NCBI GenBank assembly: GCA_963730325.1
Contig: CAVSRC010000016.1
Span: 124,001 to 188,000 of the forward strand
Reading direction: 5' to 3'
DNA: 64,000 nt
Source: CAVSRC01 sp963730325
GTDB lineage: Bacteria > Pseudomonadota > Alphaproteobacteria > Rhizobiales > Kaistiaceae
Positions within the stretch are counted from its first letter, which is position 1. The number at the start of each line of letters is the position of its first letter. A program made the position numbers and the translations under genes. Under the pieces are notes generated by a model. That model had not been told where the DNA came from and did no database searches. It saw only the letters and a program-made list of their open reading frames with translations. Below are positions 57,291-64,000 of this stretch, piece by piece.

Positions 57291-57827
57291 TCAATAGAAC
57301 CCGACCTTGCGTCGCCGCGGCGGCTTGCGTTCCGAGACCTCGATGCCGTCGGCGGGGTCCTCGGCCGGCCATTCGACGATGTGGTCCTCGAAATCCTCGA
57401 TCGACTTGCCGATCTCGGTCTCGGTGCGTCCTCTGACCGAGATGCCGGCCTGGTGCACCGTCTCGGGATCGCCCGAGATGAGGGGATGCCACCAGTAGAG
57501 GTCGCGCCCCTCGGCGACCAGCCGGTAGCCGCAGGTGGGCGGCAGCCAGTTGAGCTGACGCACGCTTTCCGGCGTCAGCGCGATGCAGCCCGGCACTTTC
57601 GCGTGGCGGTGGGCGTAGTCCGTGCAGCGGCAGGTCTCGCCGTCGAGCAGCTCGCAGGCAAGGTCGGTCCATTCGATCGCGCCGGTGTCCTCATATTCGA
57701 GCTTGTTGAGGCAGCAGCGGCCGCAACCGTCGCAGAGCTGCTCCCACTCCGTCGTGGTCAGCTCCTCCAGCGTCTTCACCCGCCAGAAGGGCTCCGCCGG
57801 CGCGCCTGGCTTCCGTCCGTGGTTCAC
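57291..57827 (-). CDS. YcgN/UPF0260-family cysteine-cluster protein
   Basis: Cytoplasmic protein of 178 aa with a Zn/Fe-binding cysteine cluster: EQLCDGCGRCCLNKLEYEDT, then CELLDGETCRCTDYAHRHAK, PGCIALTPESVRQLNWLPPT and CGYRLVAEGRDLYWWHPLIS. This is the UPF0260 (YcgN) pattern; its biochemical role is not established. Start ATG 57827. Single gene. Confidence 0.93.
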   Translation of the reverse strand: MNHGRKPGAPAEPFWRVKTLEELTTTEWEQLCDGCGRCCLNKLEYEDTGAIEWTDLACELLDGETCRCTDYAHRHAKVPGCIALTPESVRQLNWLPPTCGYRLVAEGRDLYWWHPLISGDPETVHQAGISVRGRTETEIGKSIEDFEDHIVEWPAEDPADGIEVSERKPPRRRKVGFY

Positions 57828-57944
57828 GCGTTCCCGCCTTTCCTCGCCTGGAGCTTATGCCACATCCGTCGAAAAAATAGCGCCACCCGGAGGTTTGTGC
57901 CGCGGCCGGCGCCACGTTCCTGCTGGAAAACTGATCGTTTCTTG

Positions 57945-58075
57945 AGGCTATAGGTATCTATTCGATTTCTTCTTCATATGGATTTTTGTCATTTCACAGA
58001 TATCGTTTTCCTTCTTCATAATACATACTTCGTTATTTTCCGCGTTGATTCCACGCCGTTGTTTTCTCGGCACCG
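57945..58075. other. AT-rich leader region of the osmoprotectant transporter
   Basis: About 130 bp with much lower GC than the surroundings (ttcttcatatggatttttgtc, cataatacatacttcg type sequence). It directly precedes the ABC transporter operon and probably contains its promoter and control sites, but no single -35/-10 pair stands out. Confidence 0.45.
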
Positions 58076-58116
58076 TTGCGTTGCCGCGCCATATCGGCGA
58101 TCTTGCCCGCATTGCC

Positions 58117-58770
58117 ATGGACACGCTCAATTACATCATTGCCAATTGGCCACTGATTCTTACGCGCACGGGTGAGCACGTTTCCATTGTCGGCGTGGCG
58201 GTCGGCCTGGCCATCCTCACCGGCGTGCCCATCGGCATCGCCATCACCCAGAACCGGCGGGCCGCCGACGCGGTGCTCTACATCGCCTCGATCGTCATCA
58301 CCATTCCCTCGATCGCGCTGTTCGGCATGATGATCCCGGTGCTCTCGCTGATCGGCCACGGCATCGGCTACATGCCCGCCGTGATCGCGGTGCTGCTCTA
58401 TTCGCAGCTGCCGATCATCCGCAACACCTACACCGCCATCCACAATGTCGAGCCGGCGCTGCGCGAGGCGGCGCGCGGCATGGGCCTCACCCGCTTCCAG
58501 CGCCTGCGCGAGGTCGAGATCCCGATCGCCGTGCCGGTCATCATGTCGGGCGTGCGCGTCGCCGTGGTGATGAATATCGGGGTGACAGCGATCGCCGCCT
58601 ATATCGGCGCCGGCGGCCTCGGCGTCTTCATCTCCCGCGGCATCAGCCAGACCGATCCGCGCCAACTGATCACCGGAGCGCTGGCGGTCAGCATTCTGGC
58701 GGTCCTCGCCGATTTCGCACTGCTCGGCCTGCAGCGGCTCATCACATCACCGGGGCTGAGACAGTCATGA
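58117..58770 (+). CDS. Osmoprotectant ABC transporter permease (OpuCB/YehW type)
   Basis: Inner-membrane permease of 217 aa with about six helices. The EAA loop reads EPALREAARGMGLTRFQRLR, followed by EVEIPIAVPVIMSGVRVAVV. The N-terminal RTGEHVSIVGVAVGLAILTG and C-terminal GAGGLGVFISRGI are typical of glycine betaine/choline permeases. ATG 58117 is chosen. The gene overlaps the ATPase by 4 bp; first gene of a four-gene operon. Confidence 0.92.
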   Translation: MDTLNYIIANWPLILTRTGEHVSIVGVAVGLAILTGVPIGIAITQNRRAADAVLYIASIVITIPSIALFGMMIPVLSLIGHGIGYMPAVIAVLLYSQLPIIRNTYTAIHNVEPALREAARGMGLTRFQRLREVEIPIAVPVIMSGVRVAVVMNIGVTAIAAYIGAGGLGVFISRGISQTDPRQLITGALAVSILAVLADFALLGLQRLITSPGLRQS

Positions 58771-59879
58771 TCCGCCTGGAACGCGTCACCAAGGTCTTTC
58801 CCAACGGCTCGGTGCCGGCGGTCGATCAGGTCACCATGGAGGTGCCGGCCGGCGAAATCTGCGTCCTGCTCGGCCCGTCCGGCTGCGGCAAGACCACGAC
58901 CATGAAGATGGTCAACCGGCTGATCGAACCGACCTCGGGCCAGATCTTCATCGACGACAAGAACACCGCCGACCAGAACGCGGTCGAACTGCGCCGCAGC
59001 CTCGGCTACGTCATCCAGCAGATCGGCCTGTTCCCCAACAAGACCATCGCCGACAACATCTGTGTCGTCCCCGACATTCTCGGCTGGGAGAAGGCCAAAT
59101 CGCGCAAGCGCGCCGCCGAACTCCTCGCTCTCGTCGGCCTCGACCCGTCGATCTTCCTCAGGCGCTATCCCAAGGAGCTGTCCGGCGGCCAGCAGCAGCG
59201 CATCGGCGTGCTCAGAGCCATCGCCCACGATCCGCCGGTGCTGCTCATGGACGAACCTTTCGGCGCCATCGACCCGATCAACCGGGCGGTCATCCAGGAC
59301 GAGTTCCTGAAGATGCAGGCGACGCTGAAGAAGACGATCATGTTCGTCAGCCACGATATCGACGAGGCGGTGAAGATGGCCGACCGCATTGCCATTTTCG
59401 CCGAGGGGCGCCTGATCCAGTACGACACGCCGGACAGTCTCCTCGCCCACCCCAAGAACAGCTTCGTCTCGGATTTCGTCGGCGGCGACCGCACGCTGAA
59501 GCGCCTGCAACTGCTGACGGTGTCGGACGCGATGATGCACGACCCGCCGCGGATCAAGGCCGAGGATACGCTCGCGCGCGCAACGGAGCTGATGCAGGAG
59601 CACGGGCATACCGCCATCGTCATGGTGGGGCCGCGCGGCCGCCCCCGCGGCTATGTCGACTTGCGCATGGCACGCGACACGAAAGGCCAGGTCGGCGAGC
59701 ACGTCGAGGGTCTGCCAACCACCATCAATCTCAGCGAGAACCTGCGCACCGCGGTGTCGACCATGTTCCGCCACGACGTGAGCTGGCTTGCCTGCGTCGA
59801 CGACGAGGGCATGTTCCAGGGCTATGTGACGCTGCGCGGCATCACCCATCTGTTGGCTCAGGCTTATCGCGATGGCTGA
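58767..59879 (+). CDS. Osmoprotectant ABC transporter ATPase with CBS domains
   Basis: Protein of 370 aa. Walker A LLGPSGCGKTTTMKM, Q-loop VIQQIGLFPNKTI, ABC signature KELSGGQQQRIGVLRA, Walker B PVLLMDEPFGAIDPINR and the switch His in MFVSHDIDEAVK. A C-terminal CBS pair (DPPRIKAEDTLARATELMQE) senses ionic strength in the OpuCA/ProV family. Overlaps both permease genes by a few bases. It powers uptake of betaine-like solutes. Confidence 0.95.
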   Translation: MIRLERVTKVFPNGSVPAVDQVTMEVPAGEICVLLGPSGCGKTTTMKMVNRLIEPTSGQIFIDDKNTADQNAVELRRSLGYVIQQIGLFPNKTIADNICVVPDILGWEKAKSRKRAAELLALVGLDPSIFLRRYPKELSGGQQQRIGVLRAIAHDPPVLLMDEPFGAIDPINRAVIQDEFLKMQATLKKTIMFVSHDIDEAVKMADRIAIFAEGRLIQYDTPDSLLAHPKNSFVSDFVGGDRTLKRLQLLTVSDAMMHDPPRIKAEDTLARATELMQEHGHTAIVMVGPRGRPRGYVDLRMARDTKGQVGEHVEGLPTTINLSENLRTAVSTMFRHDVSWLACVDDEGMFQGYVTLRGITHLLAQAYRDG

Positions 59880-60612
59880 TGCGCTCGAAACCATGGGGCT
59901 GCAGCGGCTGTGGCGGAACGGTCTCTACGTTCTGGTCTTCGCGCTCGGCGCCTGGGCGTGGGCCGGCGGCATGTTGCCGGCCATTTTCGACCAGTGGGAC
60001 GACGTCACCTACCTGACCCGGCAACATATCGAGCTGGTGGTGATCTCGGGTGGCCTGGCGATCGCCGTCGGCGTGCCGCTCGGCGTCCTGCTCACCCGCC
60101 CACGGTTTCGCCGCTATAGCGACCTGGCTCTTCAGACCCTGAATATCGGTGCAACCATCCCGACGCTGGCGCTGCTGGCATTGTCGATGAGCGTGCTCGG
60201 CATCGGCAATGTGCCGGCGGTCTTCGGCCTGTTCGTCGCGACCATTCTGCCGATCGTCGCCAATACGCTCGCCGGCATCCGCGCGGTGCCGCCGCATCTG
60301 ATCGAGGCAGCCTACGGCATGGGCATGAGCCCGGGCCAGATCCTGTGGCAGGTGGAACTGCCCAACGCGCTGTTCGTCATCTACGCCGGCATCCGCTCGG
60401 CGCTCGCCATCAATGTCGGTACCGTGCCGCTGGCCTTTCTCATCGGCGGCGGCGGGCTTGGCGAACTGATCTTCACCGGCATCGCTCTCAACGAGTTCAG
60501 CACGATGCTGGCGGGCGCCATTCCAACGGCGCTGCTCGCCATCCTGGTCGATTTTCTGGTCGGCCAACTTCAGCTCTGGACGATCCCGCGCGGCGTCAAC
60601 CCGCTGCGTTGA
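59872..60612 (+). CDS. Osmoprotectant ABC transporter permease, second subunit
   Basis: Permease of 246 aa. It has an N-terminal helix, LTRQHIELVVISGGLAIAVG and the EAA loop PPHLIEAAYGMGMSPGQILW with QVELPNALFVIYAGIRSALA. The C-terminus SALAINVGTVPLAFLIGGGG and LGELIFTGIALNE matches the OpuCD/YehY type. It pairs with the first permease as a heterodimer. Overlaps the ATPase stop by 8 bp. Confidence 0.92.
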   Translation: MADALETMGLQRLWRNGLYVLVFALGAWAWAGGMLPAIFDQWDDVTYLTRQHIELVVISGGLAIAVGVPLGVLLTRPRFRRYSDLALQTLNIGATIPTLALLALSMSVLGIGNVPAVFGLFVATILPIVANTLAGIRAVPPHLIEAAYGMGMSPGQILWQVELPNALFVIYAGIRSALAINVGTVPLAFLIGGGGLGELIFTGIALNEFSTMLAGAIPTALLAILVDFLVGQLQLWTIPRGVNPLR

Positions 60613-60660
60613 TTGCCGGAGCCGCCTTCGCACAACAGAAACCAGAGAGGAGACGAACCT

Positions 60661-61551
60661 ATGAAACGAATGACGAAAATCCTGGCGGTGTCGCTCGCCG
60701 CCGCGTTCCTTGGCTCTACCGCCCAGGCGGCAACCATCGTCGTCGGCGGCAAGGACTTCACCGAGCAGCTTCTGCTGACCGAAATGACGGCGCAGCTCCT
60801 CAAGGCCAACGGTTTCGACGTCGACAAGCGCGACGGCATGGGCTCGAGCGTGGTGCGTCAGGCCCAGGTCAACGGGCAGATCGACGTCTATTGGGAATAT
60901 ACGGGAACGTCGCTGGTCACCTACAACAAGATGGACAGCGCCGGAATGAACGCCGAGCAGACCTATGACAAGGTCAAGGAACTCGACGCCAAGCAGGGCC
61001 TGACCTGGCTCAATCCCTCGGCGGCCAACGACACCTATGGCCTTGCCGTGCGCGCCAGCAACGACAAGACCGACGCGCTGATGACGCTGTCGGACATGGC
61101 GGCGGCGTACAACGACGGCAAGCATCTGGTCATGGCGCTCGGCGCCGAGTTCTCCAAGCGTCCGGACGGCCTGCCCGGCATCGAGAAGACCTATGGCTTC
61201 AAGATGAGCCGCGACGATATCGCCGCGATGCAGGATGCCCTCACCTATCAGGCGCTGAAGGACGGCAAGGTCGATATCGCCGAGGTGTTCACCACCGACG
61301 GGCGCATCAAGGCGTTCGATTTCCGCGTTCTGAAGGACGACAAGGAGTTCTTCCCGAACTACGCCATCGCTCCGGTCGTGCGCTCCGACACGCTGAAGGA
61401 CAATCCGAGCCTGGCGCCGGTGCTCAACGCCCTGTCGGCGGAGCTGAGCGATGCGGCCATGCAGACCATGAACGCCTCAGTCGACGTCGACAAGAAGTCG
61501 ATCGAGGACGTCGCTGCCGGCTTCCTCAAGGAAAAAGGCCTGGTGAAGTAA
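60661..61551 (+). CDS. Osmoprotectant ABC transporter substrate-binding protein
   Basis: Periplasmic protein of 296 aa with a signal peptide (KILAVSLAAAFLGSTAQA). Mature part: ATIVVGGKDFTEQLLLTEMT, DVYWEYTGTSLVTYNK (the WEYTGT motif of the OpuAC/YehZ family), EVFTTDGRIKAFDFRVLKDD and FFPNYAIAPVVRSDTLKDN. It binds glycine betaine, choline or a related solute. RBS gagaggag precedes ATG 60661. Last gene of the operon. Confidence 0.94.
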   Translation: MKRMTKILAVSLAAAFLGSTAQAATIVVGGKDFTEQLLLTEMTAQLLKANGFDVDKRDGMGSSVVRQAQVNGQIDVYWEYTGTSLVTYNKMDSAGMNAEQTYDKVKELDAKQGLTWLNPSAANDTYGLAVRASNDKTDALMTLSDMAAAYNDGKHLVMALGAEFSKRPDGLPGIEKTYGFKMSRDDIAAMQDALTYQALKDGKVDIAEVFTTDGRIKAFDFRVLKDDKEFFPNYAIAPVVRSDTLKDNPSLAPVLNALSAELSDAAMQTMNASVDVDKKSIEDVAAGFLKEKGLVK

Positions 61552-61691
61552 TCGGCGCGTTGCCGCCTGTCGCCGGCGCGGGAAACGCGCCGGCGACAAC
61601 TTGCCAATACATTAACGTCTATCAGCAAGCCTTTACGATATTTCGTAATTCCGGGTGACGCTGGCGATTTTCCAATCTAGCTTGCCGCCCC

Positions 61692-62222
61692 ATGTCTCGC
61701 CTCACCCGACGAATGGCCGCGCTGTTGCCGGCCGCCATCCTCGCCCTCGCCTTGGTTCCGCTCGCCGGTCCGGCGCAGGCGGCGATGCAGGTGGTCGCCT
61801 TCCGCGACGGCGGCTACGCCCCCGGCACGATCATCGTGAAAACCTCCGAACGGCGCCTCTATTTCGTGCTCGGCGGCGGACGGGCGGAGCGTTTCCCGGT
61901 CGGCGTCGGCAAGGCGGGCAAGCGCTGGAGCGGCTTCAAGCGCATCGCGCGGCGGATGTGGCAGCCGGACTGGGCGCCGCCGCCGGAGGTGAAGCGCGAC
62001 ATTCCCTCGCTGCCCAACCTGATCCGCGGCGGCACGCCGGGCAATCCCATGGGCGTCGCCGCACTGGTGCTGACCGGCGGGGACTACGCCATTCACGGGA
62101 CCAACCGTCCCGGATCGGTCGGCGGCTTCGTCTCCTATGGCTGCATCCGCATGTATAATGCCGACATTACGCGGCTCTTCCGGCAGGTCAGCGTCGGCAC
62201 CCCGGTCTACGTGGTCCCCTGA
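61692..62222 (+). CDS. L,D-transpeptidase (ErfK/YbiS/YkuD family)
   Basis: Exported protein of 176 aa that forms 3-3 cross-links in peptidoglycan or attaches proteins to it. Signal peptide (LLPAAILALALVPLAGPAQA), YkuD domain with VVAFRDGGYAPGTIIVKTSE, NPMGVAALVLTGGDYAIHGT and the catalytic motif in GGFVSYGCIRMYNADI (His in HGT, Cys in SYGCIR). Start ATG 61692. It lies just before a class A PBP gene, another wall-synthesis enzyme, but the genes are 129 bp apart. Confidence 0.93.
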   Translation: MSRLTRRMAALLPAAILALALVPLAGPAQAAMQVVAFRDGGYAPGTIIVKTSERRLYFVLGGGRAERFPVGVGKAGKRWSGFKRIARRMWQPDWAPPPEVKRDIPSLPNLIRGGTPGNPMGVAALVLTGGDYAIHGTNRPGSVGGFVSYGCIRMYNADITRLFRQVSVGTPVYVVP

Positions 62223-62351
62223 CACGCGCGCTGCGCACGCCTTCGCGGAGCCGGCGTTTGGGCTTCCCGAACGCGCCGGGGTCCCTTATTCTGCCCAGGG
62301 GCTGCCATCATCCACGGCTATAGGCTGCCGCTCTCACAGGACCCTCTCAAG

Positions 62352-64000
62352 GTGCGCGACCCGTTCCAGAGCAACCGCAAGCGCCGCCGCGGCTTTCGGC
62401 TGATTGAAGTCGATGCCTGGATCGATTCGGCGCTGTTCCGGGCCGGCCGTGTGATCGCCGGCCGATTCGAGGCGATTTCGCGCTTCATGCGGCGGTTCCG
62501 GGTCACCGGCTCGACCCGCGCTGTCGCCGAGGTTCTCGGCGAGGGCCTGACGCTGGGCACCATCGGCTCGGTGATCATGCTCGCTTTCGCCATCCCCGCC
62601 TTTCACGCGACCACCAGCGACTGGAGGTCGAGGGGCGATCTCGCCGTCACATTCCTCGACCGCTACGGCAACGAGATCGGCAAGCGCGGCATCAATCAGA
62701 GCGACGCGGTGCCGCTGGAAGAAATGCCCGATTATCTGGTCAAGGCAGTGCTGGCGACCGAGGACCGGCGCTTCTACGACCATTTCGGCATCGACGTTCC
62801 CGGCACGCTGCGCGCGCTGGTCGAGAACCTCAGGGCCAACGCCGTCGTCCAGGGCGGCTCGTCGCTGTCCCAGCAGCTCGCCAAGAACCTGTTCCTGTCC
62901 AACCAGCGCACCATCGAGCGCAAGATCAAGGAAGCCTTCCTCGCCCTGTGGCTCGAATCGCACTACGCCAAGAACCAGATCCTCAAGCTCTACCTCGACC
63001 GCGCCTATATGGGCGGCGGCACATTCGGCGTCGAGGCGGCGTCCGAGTTCTATTTCGGCAAATCGGTGAAGGACATCAACCTGGCCGAGGCGGCGATGCT
63101 GGCCGGCCTGTTCAAGGCGCCGACCCGCTTTGCGCCGCATATCAACCTGCCGGCGGCCCGCGCCCGCGCCAACGAGGTGCTGACCAACATGGTGCAGGCC
63201 GGCTTCATGACCGAGGGCCAGGTGATCGGCGCCCGCCGCCACCCCGCCGACGTCATCGAGCATGACACCGACACCAATTCGCCGGACTACTTCCTCGACT
63301 GGGCGTTCCAGCAGGTGAAGGACTTCCGCGATTTCGACGTGCGGGTGCTGGTCGTGCGCACCACGATCGACCTGGGCATCCAGAACGCCGCCAATGACGC
63401 CGTCACCAACACGCTGCAGCAATACGGCAAGTCCTACCGCGTGAGCCAGGGCGCGGCGGTGGTGGTCAGCACCGACGGCGCCGTGCGCGCCATGGTCGGC
63501 GGGCGCGACTACGGCGAGAGCCAGTTCAATCGCGCCACCGACGCGCTGCGCCAGCCCGGTTCGTCGTTCAAGCCGTTCGTCTATGCGACCGCCATGATGA
63601 ACGGCTTCACGCCCAAGAGCATCGTGCAGGACGCCCCGATCTGCATCGGCAACTGGTGTCCGCACAATTACGGCGGCGGCTTCTCGGGGCCGGTGACGCT
63701 GACCAGGGGGCTGGTCAAGTCGATCAACATCATTCCGGTGCGTCTCGCCCAGGCCTTCGGCCGCGGCAAGATCGTCGAGACGGCCCAGAAGATGGGCATC
63801 ACCAGCGAATTGCGCATCACGCGCTCGCTGCCGCTCGGCGCCTCCGAGGTCAAGGTGGTGGATATGGCCGGCGCCTATGCCGTCTTCGCCAATGGCGGCT
63901 ACAAGGCCACGCCCTATGCCTTCACCCAGATCCTGACCAGCAGCGGCAAGGTGCTCTACGACCGCCGCCAGGACAAGAAACCGCCTGTGCGCGCGCTGCC
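62352..64000 (+). CDS. mrcA: Penicillin-binding protein 1A-type (class A PBP), 5' part
   Basis: Bifunctional glycosyltransferase/transpeptidase; 549 codons are in the window and the stop lies beyond it. One N-terminal membrane helix (TLGTIGSVIMLAFAIPAFHA). The GT51 motifs are VLATEDRRFYDHFGIDVPGT, VVQGGSSLSQQLAKNLFLSN, RKIKEAFLALWLE and LDRAYMGGGTFGVEAASEFY. The transpeptidase SxxK is in LRQPGSSFKPFVYATAM. The frame is open upstream of 62352 without an ATG. The GTG at 62352 gives the DPFQSNRKRRRGFRLIEVDA start usual in Hyphomicrobiales. Confidence 0.92.
   Translation, partial: MRDPFQSNRKRRRGFRLIEVDAWIDSALFRAGRVIAGRFEAISRFMRRFRVTGSTRAVAEVLGEGLTLGTIGSVIMLAFAIPAFHATTSDWRSRGDLAVTFLDRYGNEIGKRGINQSDAVPLEEMPDYLVKAVLATEDRRFYDHFGIDVPGTLRALVENLRANAVVQGGSSLSQQLAKNLFLSNQRTIERKIKEAFLALWLESHYAKNQILKLYLDRAYMGGGTFGVEAASEFYFGKSVKDINLAEAAMLAGLFKAPTRFAPHINLPAARARANEVLTNMVQAGFMTEGQVIGARRHPADVIEHDTDTNSPDYFLDWAFQQVKDFRDFDVRVLVVRTTIDLGIQNAANDAVTNTLQQYGKSYRVSQGAAVVVSTDGAVRAMVGGRDYGESQFNRATDALRQPGSSFKPFVYATAMMNGFTPKSIVQDAPICIGNWCPHNYGGGFSGPVTLTRGLVKSINIIPVRLAQAFGRGKIVETAQKMGITSELRITRSLPLGASEVKVVDMAGAYAVFANGGYKATPYAFTQILTSSGKVLYDRRQDKKPPVRAL

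Overview
This window is high-GC DNA (roughly two-thirds G+C by eye) from an alphaproteobacterium, most likely of the order Hyphomicrobiales (Rhizobiales). The main reason is gene order. A feuP/feuQ two-component pair, the cytochrome c maturation genes ccmI-E-F-H (cycHJKL), degP, a second two-component pair and glnE lie head to tail on the minus strand, an arrangement known from Rhizobium, Sinorhizobium and Brucella. The genus cannot be resolved from the sequence alone.

Layout. 1-6.2 kb: start of a xylulokinase gene, aminopeptidase N, a DUF2569 membrane protein and a PAS sensor kinase. 6.4-20.9 kb (minus strand): a small secreted protein, glnE, a kinase/regulator pair, degP, ccmHFEI, a lipoprotein, and feuQ/feuP with a small FeuN-like periplasmic protein. 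20.9-52.4 kb: a gene transfer agent (GTA) cluster of the Rhodobacter capsulatus RcGTA type, all on the minus strand. It runs from the small and large terminase at 52 kb, through portal, prohead protease, capsid, head-tail and tail genes, baseplate/host-specificity genes and fibre-like genes, to endolysin and holin at 21 kb. Two blocks of ordinary chromosomal genes interrupt it. 37.5-42.6 kb holds a LysE exporter, cyclase-TPR protein, MscS channel, pdxJ and a Flp pilin. 45.9-50.5 kb holds a MarR regulator, EamA exporter, DUF423 protein, aldo/keto reductase, WYL regulator and a small ORF. 52.9-56.5 kb: a large secreted repeat protein. 57-64 kb: a YcgN-type protein, a four-gene osmoprotectant ABC transporter, an L,D-transpeptidase and the start of a class A penicillin-binding protein.

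Notable points. (i) A putative HNH-nuclease toxin and a DUF2019 immunity-like gene sit directly behind the GTA portal gene and are bracketed by a 46-bp direct repeat of the portal 3' end. (ii) The terminase operon has a near-consensus promoter (TTGACA-17-TATGGT), two operator-like palindromes and a terminator-like hairpin 13 nt before the first start codon. (iii) Spacers in the GTA cluster hold repeat elements, including hairpins built from 7-bp units before both the major capsid and the major tail gene. (iv) Between about 23.4 and 35.6 kb the GTA reading frames are broken by some 30 single-base indels, nearly all +1 insertions, while the encoded residues stay family-like. This may be a sequencing or assembly artefact or a very young decay, so those genes are listed as frameshifted.

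I saw no tRNA, rRNA, integrase, transposase or CRISPR array. All family assignments come from reading motifs and remembered family patterns; no database search was run.
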